Shown here: positions 34,678 through 43,077 of the stretch, piece by piece
Position numbering within the stretch: the first letter of the stretch is position 1
How the letters are laid out: every line of letters begins with the position of its first letter
Assembly (NCBI GenBank): GCA_030018455.1
Contig: JASEFU010000001.1
Span: 588,922-652,921 of the forward strand
DNA length: 64,000 nt
Reading direction: 5' to 3'
Source of the DNA: Dehalococcoidia bacterium
Lineage (GTDB): Bacteria > Chloroflexota > Dehalococcoidia > DSTF01 > JALHUB01
Notes under the pieces: generated by a model
Database searches by the model: none
Seen by the model: only the letters and a program-made list of their open reading frames with translations
Told to the model about the DNA's origin: nothing
Made by a program: the position numbers and the translations under genes

Positions 34678-35253
34678 CTAGCGGCTCTCTTGCTCGAAGT
34701 CCTCGTGGATGCGGCTGGGCGCCGGCTCCTGCTGCCCCTGGTACTTGCTCCCCAGCCCCGGCGACCCATACGGCCGCTCGACGGGCGTCGTCAGGCGCAG
34801 GAACGATATCTGGCAGATCTTCATCCCGCTGTAGACGGCGATGGGCAGGACGGCGGCGTTCGACAGCTCCAGCGTCAGCTTGCCGCGCCATCCGGGGTCG
34901 ACGTAGCCGGCGGTCGCGTGCACCAGCAGGCCGAGACGCCCCAGCGAGCTCCGGCCGTCGAGGCGGGCGACGATATCAGTGGGCAGGGCGATGGTCTCCA
35001 GCGTGTTCGCCAGCACGAGCTCGCCCGGGCGGATGACGAACGGCGTCCCCTCTTCGACCTCGACGCGCTCAGTGAAGCCCTCCGACGGCTCTCGCACGTC
35101 GATCTGCGACCGCTTGTCCTTGCGGAAGACGCGGAACACTCGGTCGAGGCGGAGATCGACGCTGGAGGGCTGGATGGCGTCGTCGTTCAGGGGGTCGATG
35201 ACGATGCGCCCCGCTTTCAGCTCTTCTCGAATCGATCTATCGCTGAGGACCAT
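34678..35253 (-). CDS. dcd: dCTP deaminase
   Basis: 191 aa from ATG 35253, the family-standard length; the frame extends upstream without homology. Motifs are VLSDRSIREELKAGRIVIDP, AIQPSSVDLRL, LVLANTLETIALPTDIVARL, GRSSLGRLGLLVHATAGYVD (nucleotide-binding and catalytic), PGWRGKLTLELSN and a C-terminal GSKYQGQQEPAPSR. It makes dUTP for thymidylate synthesis; a bifunctional deaminase/dUTPase form cannot be excluded. It is the promoter-proximal gene of the riboflavin cluster. Confidence 0.92.
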   Translation of the reverse strand: MVLSDRSIREELKAGRIVIDPLNDDAIQPSSVDLRLDRVFRVFRKDKRSQIDVREPSEGFTERVEVEEGTPFVIRPGELVLANTLETIALPTDIVARLDGRSSLGRLGLLVHATAGYVDPGWRGKLTLELSNAAVLPIAVYSGMKICQISFLRLTTPVERPYGSPGLGSKYQGQQEPAPSRIHEDFEQESR

Positions 35254-35340
35254 GCGCCCCCCTGCCGTGTCCATCATTCTAGCACCGCTCCCGATGGCTG
35301 AGAAGGCGATGCCGCCCACGCGCACGCACATAACAAATAC

Positions 35341-35619
35341 GTGAATCGCCTCGCCCTTCACGCAATCGATGGCGGCCGCTGGACATACTGGAATCGAAAG
35401 CGGAGGAGAGGAGGAGGACGATGCCGAGAGGCAGAGGAAGAGACGGAGATACCGAGCACCATCGAGCGCTCCGACAAGCACGCGCAGCACATCTGGAAGA
35501 AGGCGCACGATAGCGCCGTGGAGACGCACGGCGAGGGCGGACGCGCCCACCGCGTCGCCTACGCGGCCCTCAAGCACAAGTGCGAGAAGAAGGGCGATCG
35601 CTGGGTGAGGAAGGGCTGA
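35341..35619 (+). CDS. ChaB-like small protein, start uncertain
   Basis: The conserved part is IPSTIERSDKHAQHIWKKAH followed by DSAVETHGEGGRAHRVAYAA and LKHKCEKKGDRWVRKG, a ChaB-type fold. The only in-frame start is GTG 35341 without a ribosome site. A much better start, ATG 35421 behind GAGAGGAGGAGGACG, reads MPRGRGRDGDTE in another frame and would join the conserved part if one base near 35440-35450 were removed. This suggests a small indel. Function is unknown; the chaB name (cation transport regulator) is historical. Confidence 0.6.
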   Translation: MNRLALHAIDGGRWTYWNRKRRRGGGRCREAEEETEIPSTIERSDKHAQHIWKKAHDSAVETHGEGGRAHRVAYAALKHKCEKKGDRWVRKG

Positions 35620-35628
35620 GGCGAGCGG

Positions 35629-36900
35629 CTATCGTGCCCTCAACCGTCGCGCCGCCAGGGCCAGTCCGGTCAGCGCGACGACGCCCGCCGCCAGCCCAGC
35701 GAGCGCGGCGCTTTCCCGCGGCTTCGACTCCCCTGACGCCACCGGCCCAGCGGCGAGAGCCGCCGGCGGCAGCCTCACCGTCCCACCGACTCCCGGAGGT
35801 GGAGTAGGCGGTGTCGGCGTCGAGGTAGGCGGCAGCGGCGTGGGCGTGCTGGTGGCCGTGGGCGGTACCGGCGTCGACGTGTGAGTACTCGTGGGCGGCA
35901 CGGGAGTGTCCGTGCTTGTCGGCGTCGGCGGGAGCGGCGTATCTGTGCTCGTCGGTGTGGGCGATGCCGTGCTCGTTTCGGTCGGTGTCGCAGTGCTGGT
36001 CGGCGGGATTGGTGTCGGCGTGTGAGTGCTGGTCGGCGGCAGCGGCGTCGCAGTGTCGGTGGCCGTTGGCGGAACGGGCGTCGCCGTATCCGTCGGCGTA
36101 GATGTCGCGGTCGGCGTCGGCGTCACGGTTGGAGTGGCGGTAGGCGTTCGCGTGGGCGTCGAGGTGCTCGTGGGCGTTGGCGTTCCGCCGTAGTTCGCGT
36201 AGTACTGTCGCGAGCCGCCCCCCGTGAAGCCCTGTACGCAGATCACGCCGCCCCCGAGGTCAGTGAACGGATAACTGCTCGTCCAGCTTATGAATGCTCC
36301 TCCCTGGTCTGAGGTGGCGGCTGCTTCTAGCCTCACCGACTCCGTGCTGCCGACGCCAAAGGTCTTGCCGCTCACGGAATCGACCCCATAGTAGGTGCCG
36401 GTCTCCCCGCTTCCGCTGCAATCTGTTGTGTCGTATTTAGTCCCCACGAGCGTAAAGGTTACGCCCGCCGGCGCCGCAAACACCTTCACGTTGCCGTCGG
36501 CGAAGAACGTGACGGCGGTGGGCGTCTGCGAGAGGTCGCCGTCCCAGGGCGAAGGGTAGGCCCTCACTTCATACGTCCCGGGCATGCCGTCGAGCGTGTA
36601 AGAGTAAGTGAACTCGCCGTCGCCGTCGGACTCCACCGTATCCCAACCGGGCGTTTGGGAGCCGTCTCCGACGACGATACTGCCGTCGGGCCTGATGACG
36701 GGGATGTCGTAGAGGGTGTAGGGAGCGAAGCCGCCGCCCGTGATGGTGACCGTTTCGCTCGGGTCGTAGTCGTCCTTGTGAGCGCTAAGGGTGGGCGCCG
36801 CCTCTGCCAGCCGGAGAAGCCCCCAGCCTGCGGCGGCCACGCCCAGCACGATGGCAAGCGCTGTCAGCGAAAGCAGGATGCCGCGTCTCGAACCACGCAT
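35629..36900 (-). CDS. Secreted surface protein with Thr/Pro-rich stalk
   Basis: 423 aa. The N-terminal signal anchor ([20 protein letters not shown]) is followed by about 210 residues of beta-rich domains. One Ig-like unit ([20 protein letters not shown] to [12 protein letters not shown]) resembles those of surface proteins, and a second is [20 protein letters not shown] onward. A stalk of about 130 residues of [19 protein letters not shown] and [20 protein letters not shown] type follows. A C-terminal hydrophobic helix ([20 protein letters not shown]) and RRLRAR tail anchor it. This is a stalked, membrane-tethered exoprotein typical of Chloroflexota style. It converges with the ChaB-like gene. 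Confidence 0.7.
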   Translation of the reverse strand: MRGSRRGILLSLTALAIVLGVAAAGWGLLRLAEAAPTLSAHKDDYDPSETVTITGGGFAPYTLYDIPVIRPDGSIVVGDGSQTPGWDTVESDGDGEFTYSYTLDGMPGTYEVRAYPSPWDGDLSQTPTAVTFFADGNVKVFAAPAGVTFTLVGTKYDTTDCSGSGETGTYYGVDSVSGKTFGVGSTESVRLEAAATSDQGGAFISWTSSYPFTDLGGGVICVQGFTGGGSRQYYANYGGTPTPTSTSTPTRTPTATPTVTPTPTATSTPTDTATPVPPTATDTATPLPPTSTHTPTPIPPTSTATPTETSTASPTPTSTDTPLPPTPTSTDTPVPPTSTHTSTPVPPTATSTPTPLPPTSTPTPPTPPPGVGGTVRLPPAALAAGPVASGESKPRESAALAGLAAGVVALTGLALAARRLRAR

Positions 36901-37278
36901 GCTGTTACCGGATGCCGGCGCCGGGCCCGAACTTTGCCCGGGTGATGGCGGGTATCACCTTAACGCCGGCGGGGACCAGAAGGCGCGTGCCTTGCTGACT
37001 AGGCGGGGATAACCTGCAAGATAACCTGTAAGGCCACCAGTCGTTGGCAGAATTATGGTAGTAGCATAACAATTTGTCAAGCCCTGACGATAACTTTCTT
37101 CGCCGTAATTACCTTTCCATCAGAATCATATACGCCCCATGCGGCGAAATGTTACAGCTCGGAAGCCGTCGCGAAGAGGGAAAGCGGCGCCTGCCCATCG
37201 CTCGTGGCGGCGCCGGATGGTATGCTAGCAGCCGCCAGCTCGACGGTCTTATCAGAGGATGACCGCCCGGGTAACGAG
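36901..37278. other. 378-base divergent intergenic region with AT-rich core
   Basis: No gene is seen. The stretch 37045-37140 is clearly AT-richer than the surroundings (TTATGGTAGTAGCATAACAA and the following bases). It probably contains the promoter of the surface protein gene at 36900. An extended -10 (TGGTATGCT, 37218-37226) faces the downstream plus-strand gene. Confidence 0.45.
37218..37226 (+). promoter_or_regulatory. Extended -10 promoter of the caspase-like gene
   Basis: TGGTATGCT is TGn plus TATGCT. It lies 53 bases upstream of ATG 37279 and downstream of the GTG at 37204, so it supports the later start. Confidence 0.45.
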
Positions 37279-38136
37279 ATGAGTGACGGAAGTCAGGAGA
37301 GGGGCCGCGTGGGCCAGGAGGCGTCCCCTGGTGTACGGAGGGTTCGGCGTTTCCGGCTGCTCAGTGTCGCGGCCGCGGTCATCGCCATCGCCGCCATCGC
37401 TGGCCTCGTCGCATTCGTGATGCTCGGGGGCGGCTGTGGCAACGGGTCACTGAAAGCGGCCATCGTCGACCAGCTCAGCATCAGGAACCCCAACCAGTCA
37501 TTCGTCGAGAGGGCGATGGCCATCCTCGAAGACGCTGGATACACCGTCGACTATTACGCAGGCGACGAGGTGACTGTCGAAGCCTATCGCAACCTGGCAG
37601 GACACGGCTACGACCTCGTTCTCCTGCGCGCCCACTCCGCCGTCCCCCGTACAGACCTCTCCCTGCCCGCGGAGATCGACCCCGACATTCTCCAACGCAT
37701 CATGGACAGGATAGGCGACGACGTCCTCCTGTTCACCTCCGAGCCCTACGACGAGAATGCGTACGTCGACGGACAGAAGGCGCTGCGCCTCTTCCCCGTC
37801 GTGTACGCCGGCGACCCCGCGAGCGATTCCTATTTCGCCGTCTCGTCCGGGTTCGTAAGGTCGATGAGCGGGCGCTTCGACGGCGCAACGGTCGTCCTCA
37901 TGGGCTGCAGCGGTCTGGCGACGGAGAAGACGGCCGCCGCGTTCGTCGAGAAAGGCGCCGACGCCGTCATCGGCTGGAGCGACACGGTGTCGCCCGAGCA
38001 TACCGACGCCGCCACCGAGCGCCTGCTGCGGCTGATGCTCGAAGAGGGCCTGTCGCCGGGCGAAGCGGTCGAGAAGACTGCTGCCGAGCTCGGCCCCGAC
38101 CCGACGTTCGGCGCCGTCCTGCGCTCCTACCCCTGA
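37279..38136 (+). CDS. Membrane-anchored candidate caspase/CHAT-like protein
   Basis: 285 aa from ATG 37279. A short basic cytoplasmic end (RRVRRFR) leads into one hydrophobic helix (LLSVAAAVIAIAAIAGLVAF, residues 27-46), then a soluble outside domain. That domain has strands and motifs in the order of caspase-fold proteases: LVLLRAHSAVPRTD (His119), VLLFTSEPYDENA, VVLMGCSGLATEKTAAAF (Cys210) and GADAVIGWSDTVSPEHTDAA. The tail ERLLRLMLEEGLSPGEAVEK also resembles CHAT domains. The His-Ser/Cys-Ser positions fit a His-Cys dyad. I did not find a named family. It is monocistronic, upstream of msrA. Protease activity is inferred, not shown. Confidence 0.55.
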   Translation: MSDGSQERGRVGQEASPGVRRVRRFRLLSVAAAVIAIAAIAGLVAFVMLGGGCGNGSLKAAIVDQLSIRNPNQSFVERAMAILEDAGYTVDYYAGDEVTVEAYRNLAGHGYDLVLLRAHSAVPRTDLSLPAEIDPDILQRIMDRIGDDVLLFTSEPYDENAYVDGQKALRLFPVVYAGDPASDSYFAVSSGFVRSMSGRFDGATVVLMGCSGLATEKTAAAFVEKGADAVIGWSDTVSPEHTDAATERLLRLMLEEGLSPGEAVEKTAAELGPDPTFGAVLRSYP

Positions 38137-38163
38137 ACCGCCCCCTGCTGCGCCCTTCGATTC

Positions 38164-38172
38164 TGCTAGAAT
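38164..38172 (+). promoter_or_regulatory. Extended -10 promoter of msrA-msrB
   Basis: TGCTAGAAT, matching TGn plus TAGAAT, lies 62 bases before the msrA ATG. The same element recurs at 40154-40162 and 58170-58178 upstream of other genes, which strengthens the call. Confidence 0.45.
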
Positions 38173-38233
38173 GGAATTGAGGGCACACGTCGGAACCACG
38201 TGACTCGAAGCGCAGGGAGGAACCCGTTTCGAC

Positions 38234-38806
38234 ATGTCGAATGAAGAAAGACCGGAGTCGGCCGGACTGGAGCTTGCCACGTTTGCCGGCGGATGCTTCT
38301 GGTGCACGGAGGCGGTCTTCAAACGCGTGCGGGGCGTCAGCGAGGTGACCTCGGGCTATACGGGCGGACGGGTCGAGAACCCTAGCTATGCGCAGGTCTC
38401 GACCGGGCGCACAGGCCACGCGGAAGCGGTCCACGTCAAGTTCGATCCGCAGGTCGTCTCCTACGAGCGGCTGCTCGACGTGTTTTGGGCCACGCATGAT
38501 CCGACGACCCTCGACCGGCAGGGCGCCGACGTGGGGCCGCAGTACCGCTCCGCCATCTTCTATCACACCGATGAGCAGAAGCGGGAAGCGGAAGCCTCGC
38601 GCGACCGGCTGCAGGCATCGGGCAAGCTCGACGGGAAGATCGTGACCAGCATTGAGCCGTTCGAGAAGTTCTATCCCGCCGAAAGCTATCACCAGGAGTA
38701 CTACGAGGCCCATCCGCATGCGGCGTACTGCACGATAGTCATCGAGCCGAAGATCAGGAAGCTGCTGCGCGATTTCGGCGACGAGGTGAAGGAGGAATAC
38801 AGGTGA
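38234..38806 (+). CDS. msrA: Peptide methionine-S-sulfoxide reductase
   Basis: 190 aa. The catalytic motif is FAGGCFWCTEAVFKRVRGVS, with TSGYTGGRVENPSYAQVSTG, GHAEAVHVKFDPQVVSYERL, LDVFWATHDPTTLDRQGADV and YHQEYYEAHP. It reduces S-methionine sulfoxide in oxidised proteins using thioredoxin. There is no signal peptide, so it is cytoplasmic. It overlaps msrB by four bases (GTGA), and the two act together. Confidence 0.95.
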   Translation: MSNEERPESAGLELATFAGGCFWCTEAVFKRVRGVSEVTSGYTGGRVENPSYAQVSTGRTGHAEAVHVKFDPQVVSYERLLDVFWATHDPTTLDRQGADVGPQYRSAIFYHTDEQKREAEASRDRLQASGKLDGKIVTSIEPFEKFYPAESYHQEYYEAHPHAAYCTIVIEPKIRKLLRDFGDEVKEEYR

Positions 38807-39213
38807 AGCGAAGCGAAGCTGAAATCGAGGAGATGAAGAAGAAGCTCACGCCCGAACAATACGACGTCTGCTTCCTGAAGGGGACGGAGCCTCCGTTCTC
38901 CGGCAAGTACACCTACAACAAGGAGCCGGGCACGTACGTATGCGCGGTCTGCGGCAGCAAGCTCTTCTCGTCAGATAGCAAGTTCGAGTCGGGGACGGGC
39001 TGGCCCTCGTTCGACCAGCCGATGGAAGGCGACGCCATCGAGTACACGGACGACTACTCTTACGGGATGCGCCGCATCGAGGTGACGTGCAAGAACTGCG
39101 GGTCGCACCTGGGGCACGTGTTCGACGACGGCCCCACGGAGACGGGGAAGCGCTACTGCATCAACTCCCTCTCGCTGGGCTTCATCCCGAAGGCGAAGGC
39201 GGGCGGCGAGTAG
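38803..39213 (+). CDS. msrB: Peptide methionine-R-sulfoxide reductase
   Basis: 136 aa from GTG 38803. Two zinc knuckles (CAVCGSKLF and CKNCGSHLGHVF) frame the domain, and the catalytic Cys is in GKRYCINSLSLGF. FESGTGWPSFDQPM is the usual substrate-binding segment. It reduces the R-epimer that MsrA cannot. It is convergent with the alpha/beta hydrolase gene, whose stop lies 18 bases away. Confidence 0.95.
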   Translation: MKRSEAEIEEMKKKLTPEQYDVCFLKGTEPPFSGKYTYNKEPGTYVCAVCGSKLFSSDSKFESGTGWPSFDQPMEGDAIEYTDDYSYGMRRIEVTCKNCGSHLGHVFDDGPTETGKRYCINSLSLGFIPKAKAGGE

Positions 39214-39231
39214 GGCGTCGGCCGGAGCGGC

Positions 39232-40065
39232 CTAAAGCGTCATCTCCCCTTCGACGGGGCGGCCGGCTTCCACGTCGTCCAGGAACTCCAGCACCGCCCT
39301 GTTGAACGCCTCCGGCTGGTAGCCCGCGGTCCCGTGGCCGGAGTCCTTTATCAGGACGAAGCGGCACTCGGGGATGAGCCGCTGCATGACGCGGCTTGGC
39401 GATTGCAGCGGGTCGCGGTCGCCGACGATGATGAGCGTGGGCGCGGTGATCTCCCCCAGGCGTCCCTCGAGGTCTTCCTGCTCCATCAGGGCGCGCCACC
39501 CGCCCCGGAGCCCGTGCGCCGTCTGCTGGCGCACACTCTGGAGGTACGACTTGACGACAGGGTGCGTCCGCGGAAGACGTTCGAACGGGACGTGACGGGC
39601 GAGCACGAAGACCTCAGGCGCCACGTTGCGGAACAGGAAGCGCCGCAAGGACGACGGCTGCGCGCCCGCCGGCCGGTCGCCGTGGAGCGCGTAGTTCCGC
39701 GCGCTCGTATCGCAGAGCAGGAGCGCTTTCACCCGCTGCGGGTGCGTGAGCGCAAACCGCAGCGCGACGCCGCCGCCCATCGACAGGCCGCCCACGTAGG
39801 CGGTATCGATCCCCAGATGGTCCATCAACTGGCGCTGGTCTTCTGCGTACTCGTCGAGAGTGTACGACGAGAGGTCGCGGGGCGCCTCCGTGCGGCCGTG
39901 CCCGCGCATGTCGTACACCACAAGCCGGTACTTCTGTGAAAAGGGCCTGATCTGCTCCGCCCACATCTCGAGGCTCGCCCCGAAGCCGTGCGCCAGCACC
40001 AGCGGGTCGCCCTCTCCGTGCACCTCGTAGTGAAGCCTTATGCCGTTGACAAGCGCATCTGACAT
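39232..40065 (-). CDS. Alpha/beta hydrolase
   Basis: 277 aa from ATG 40065; the longer frame to 40317 has no homology. The oxyanion segment is LVLAHGFGASLEMWAEQIRP, with YRLVVYDMRGHGRTEAPRD, the nucleophile elbow VGGLSMGGGVALRFALTHPQ (Ser), an acid in TLIIVGDRDPLQSPS and a His in LIKDSGHGTAGYQPEAFN. The pattern fits 3-oxoadipate enol-lactonase or non-heme peroxidase-like esterases; the substrate is unknown. It is divergent from the NTF2-like gene. Confidence 0.85.
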   Translation of the reverse strand: MSDALVNGIRLHYEVHGEGDPLVLAHGFGASLEMWAEQIRPFSQKYRLVVYDMRGHGRTEAPRDLSSYTLDEYAEDQRQLMDHLGIDTAYVGGLSMGGGVALRFALTHPQRVKALLLCDTSARNYALHGDRPAGAQPSSLRRFLFRNVAPEVFVLARHVPFERLPRTHPVVKSYLQSVRQQTAHGLRGGWRALMEQEDLEGRLGEITAPTLIIVGDRDPLQSPSRVMQRLIPECRFVLIKDSGHGTAGYQPEAFNRAVLEFLDDVEAGRPVEGEMTL

Positions 40066-40153
40066 GTCTTCCGCTCCGTTCAAGTCGGTCCAGCGGAATA
40101 GTAACCCCGCCGCGCTGCCCAGTCCAGCCGTCGGCCTGTTCTTTCGTTCCGTG

Positions 40154-40162
40154 TTAGAATTC
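40154..40162 (+). promoter_or_regulatory. Extended -10 promoter of the NTF2-like gene
   Basis: TGTTAGAAT (TGn plus TAGAAT) stands 60 bases upstream of the GTG at 40223, the same spacing seen for msrA. Confidence 0.4.
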
Positions 40163-40222
40163 GCCTGATGAGGCCCGCCTGCCGCTGTCTCTTGAAGGCG
40201 GGCGATCGAGCGGGAGGGCGCG

Positions 40223-40600
40223 GTGACCGAAAGCGAAGCCCAGGCGATGAAGTTGCTCGACGAGTTCATGGCGACCTTCAACGCCCGCGACCCGAAGGCG
40301 CACGCCGCCACCTTCAACTACCCGTCGGTCCGCCTCGCGAGCGGCAGGGTCATCGTCATGAACGGCCCCGAAGGCATCCGGCCCGAGATGTTCGATTGGC
40401 TCGTCTCGCAGGGCTGGCACCACAGCGCCTGGGACCACCGCAGGGTCATCCACAGCTCCAGCGACAAGGTGCACTTCGACACGCGCTTCACCCGCTATCG
40501 AGAGGATGGGAGCAAGCTCGGCACCTACGACTCTCTTTACGTCGTCACCAATCAGGACGGACACTGGGGAGTCCAGGCGCGCTCTAGCTTCGCGCCCTGA
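40223..40600 (+). CDS. Small NTF2-like (SnoaL-type) protein
   Basis: 125 aa from GTG 40223 after GGAGGGCGCG. MKLLDEFMATFNARDPKAHA followed by ATFNYPSVRLASGRVIV, YDSLYVVTNQDGHWGVQARS and SFAP is the cone-shaped NTF2-like fold. Members range from isomerases to ligand-binding proteins; no catalytic residues can be assigned. It is followed after 53 bases by the oxidoreductase gene and may share its transcript. Confidence 0.65.
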   Translation: MTESEAQAMKLLDEFMATFNARDPKAHAATFNYPSVRLASGRVIVMNGPEGIRPEMFDWLVSQGWHHSAWDHRRVIHSSSDKVHFDTRFTRYREDGSKLGTYDSLYVVTNQDGHWGVQARSSFAP

Positions 40601-40653
40601 CGCGTCCCCCCTGACATCGTTGTCGACCAGCGGCAGAAGGAGGTAAGAACACG

Positions 40654-41622
40654 ATGAAGGCGGCAGTCTACTACGAGACGGGTCCCCCCAGCGTCTTCCG
40701 CTACGAGGAACTGCCCGATCCCCAGTGCCATCCCAGCGGCGTCCTCATCGACGTGAAGGCGGTGAGCATCGAGGGCGGCGACACGCTCAATCGCGCCGGC
40801 GGCCCGATGGCGTCGCGCCCCCACATCGTCGGCTATCAGTGCGCGGGCGTGATCCGCGAGGTGGGCTCCAACGTCAGAGACCGCTCCGTCGGCCAGCGCG
40901 TGGTCGCGACCATGGCATACGGCTCGCACGCATCGATCGTGTCGGCGCCGGCGGCCGCGACGTGGCTTGTCCCTGACGGGCTCGACCTGGAGCGCGCCGC
41001 GTGCGTGCCTATTCCCTTCGGCACCGCCGACGATTGCCTGTTTGAGTTCGGCCATTTGAAAGCGGGCGAAACGGTGCTCATCCAGGCCGGCGCAGGCGGC
41101 GTCGGGCTGGCGGCGATCCAGCTCGCGAAGCGGGCGGGCGCAACGGTGTTCGCCACCGCGTCCAGCGACGAGAAGCTGCAACGGCTCAAGGAGTTCGGCC
41201 TCGATCATGCGATCAACTACGTCAGCGAGGACTTTGCGGCGGCGGTCGAGCGGATCACCGACGGCCGCGGCATCGACCTGGCCATCGATTCGGTGGGCGG
41301 CAGGGTGCTGACCGGCACTCTCAAGAGCCTCGCCTATCGGGGAAGGGCGATAAGCGTTGGCCGCGCAGGGCGCAGCGCTGAGGCGCCGGAGCTCGGCTTC
41401 CTGGCGCAAGGCAACCGATCGCTGACCGGCGTCTCCTTCGGCCTGGAGAGGGCGAGGAACCCCGAGCGCGTCGTCCCGATGGTAGCGCGGCACCTGGAAG
41501 ACGTCGCCGCGGGCTCACTTCGCGTCGTCATCGACCGCGCGTTCCCGCTATCGGAGGCGGCGGCAGCCCACGCCTACATCGAGAGCAGAAAGGCGTTCGG
41601 CCGGGTGCTGCTGATCCCGTAG
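40654..41622 (+). CDS. Zinc-independent quinone-oxidoreductase-like alcohol dehydrogenase
   Basis: 322 aa, MDR superfamily. The N-terminal GroES-like domain is MKAAVYYETGPPSVFRYEEL to VGQRVVATMA. The nucleotide site is VLIQAGAGGVGLAAIQLAKR, then GATVFATASSDEKLQRLKEF and IDLAIDSVGGRVLTGTLKSL. No catalytic zinc Cys/His set is seen, consistent with QOR-type NADPH:quinone or enoyl reductases. The ribosome site AAGGAGG precedes the ATG. The substrate is unknown. Confidence 0.85.
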   Translation: MKAAVYYETGPPSVFRYEELPDPQCHPSGVLIDVKAVSIEGGDTLNRAGGPMASRPHIVGYQCAGVIREVGSNVRDRSVGQRVVATMAYGSHASIVSAPAAATWLVPDGLDLERAACVPIPFGTADDCLFEFGHLKAGETVLIQAGAGGVGLAAIQLAKRAGATVFATASSDEKLQRLKEFGLDHAINYVSEDFAAAVERITDGRGIDLAIDSVGGRVLTGTLKSLAYRGRAISVGRAGRSAEAPELGFLAQGNRSLTGVSFGLERARNPERVVPMVARHLEDVAAGSLRVVIDRAFPLSEAAAAHAYIESRKAFGRVLLIP

Positions 41623-41688
41623 ACATTCCCTGACGCGGCGGCTGCGAAGCGTCGGGAGCGCGCGAATGTCCCGCGTTACGTCTCGCTG

Positions 41689-43077
41689 CTAGCGGCCGCG
41701 CAAAGAGCGTCCCCTCACGATAAGCCCGGCCCCTGTCAGCAGCAGCACGGAAGCCACGCCGATCGTCACCCAGATGATCTGGCCGGCGTCGCCGTCACCC
41801 AGGCCGGGGAACCTCTTCACCTCTCTGACCGGCGTCCTGACCGGCGTGACCACGTGCACGGGAGGCGCGCTCGTGGGGGTCCGGCTGGGCGCGAGGGTGG
41901 GAGTCGGCGTGCGCGCGGCGGGCGTGACCCTGCGCACGAACGGCGTGGGGGTGCGTGTCGGCGTCTCCGCCTGCGGTGTGTTTGTCGCCGTGGCCGTCGG
42001 TGTGTGGGTCGGTGTTGTCGGCGTGTGAGTCGCCGCCGGCGGGACGGGCGTGTTGGTGGCGGTTGGCTTGGGAGTGGCGGTGGCTGTCGGCGGGATGGGG
42101 GTGTGGGTCGCGGTAGGCGGGACGGGGGTGCTGGTGGCCGTCGGCGGGATGGGGGTGTGGGTTGCGGTAGGCGGGATGGGCGTGCTGGTCGCGGTAGGCT
42201 TGGGGGTGTGGGTCGCGGTAGGCGGTACTGGCGTGTTGGTAACGGTCGCCGCGGGAGTGCTCGTCGCCGTCGGCGATACCGGCGTGCTGGTAGCGGTCGC
42301 CGTGGGGGCGCCGGTGGGGGTGGGGGCAATCGTTTCGGTGGGTTCCGGCGGGACGATCCCGCCTTTCACCTTGAAGTTGTCGGTCTTGATCTGATCGCGC
42401 GGTGGGCCGAACCCCGGGTCGGGAACGTACCCGATCTGCTGGCCATTGTCTTCGAGCGGCGAGGGCGTGGCGTCGGGGTCGCCGCCGCGACTAACGTAGG
42501 CGAGCGTGGGAACCAGCCACGCCTTGTAGGCGCCGCCGCTGTTCGGCGTGTCGAGGAACGGCATCAGTTGCACGACGATTGCCGGCGGCCCGTGGTCGAT
42601 GTCGGTGTTTGTGTCGTGCCGGCCGCTCGCTCCGGCGATGCCCTGCACGGCACGGGGGTCATACAGAGGTGTCGGCGGGTCCTGTCTCGAACAGGGCGTA
42701 TCGTGAGGCCCGTAGGTGCGCCCGATCGATACCAGCTCAACGAAGACGCCGTCCTCGACTCTGACCTCGCGGCAGGCGGCGGGGTCCTCCGAGAGCAGCA
42801 CCGCTCCGGAAGGGTCGGTCACCTGGAAGTAGTAGTTGCCGTCCGGGAGTCCCGCAGCGCCTTTGGGAGCGTGAGGCCCGGGGCCGCCGTCCAAGTACAC
42901 GTCCAGCTTGCTGTCATAGCGGACGTTCTCATCGACAACTGAGCCGTGAGCGGTGGTGGTGAAGATGGCGCCTGAGAGGGGAGCGGCGCCGCCTCCTCCT
43001 CCCGTGAGGTTGACGACGACGGCGACGGCAATGATGGGGAGCGCGAGGATCGTAACGATGCCGGCAGCGAACCTCAT
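41689..43077 (-). CDS. Secreted surface protein with long Thr/Pro-rich repeat stalk
   Basis: 462 aa. The signal anchor FAAGIVTILALPIIAVAVVV leads to a 230-residue head with two Cys (DPAACREVRVEDG, HDTPCSRQDPPTPLYD) and VVQLMPFLDTPNSGGAYKAW, of no known family. A 150-residue stalk follows, built on [24 protein letters not shown] repeats of about ten residues, encoded by a 30-base minisatellite near 42040-42330. A C-terminal helix (IIWVTIGVASVLLLTGAGLI) and VRGRSLRGR tail anchor it. The repeat count is likely to vary between strains. Confidence 0.7.
   Translation of the reverse strand: MRFAAGIVTILALPIIAVAVVVNLTGGGGGAAPLSGAIFTTTAHGSVVDENVRYDSKLDVYLDGGPGPHAPKGAAGLPDGNYYFQVTDPSGAVLLSEDPAACREVRVEDGVFVELVSIGRTYGPHDTPCSRQDPPTPLYDPRAVQGIAGASGRHDTNTDIDHGPPAIVVQLMPFLDTPNSGGAYKAWLVPTLAYVSRGGDPDATPSPLEDNGQQIGYVPDPGFGPPRDQIKTDNFKVKGGIVPPEPTETIAPTPTGAPTATATSTPVSPTATSTPAATVTNTPVPPTATHTPKPTATSTPIPPTATHTPIPPTATSTPVPPTATHTPIPPTATATPKPTATNTPVPPAATHTPTTPTHTPTATATNTPQAETPTRTPTPFVRRVTPAARTPTPTLAPSRTPTSAPPVHVVTPVRTPVREVKRFPGLGDGDAGQIIWVTIGVASVLLLTGAGLIVRGRSLRGR

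Noticed and set aside
35253..35340. FMN riboswitch for the riboflavin genes
   Set aside because: The region upstream of the first gene (dcd) has no room for, and shows no core of, an FMN aptamer.
42040..42330. Repeat block as a CRISPR array
   Set aside because: The period is 30 bases with no unique spacers; it is coding DNA for a Thr/Pro stalk.
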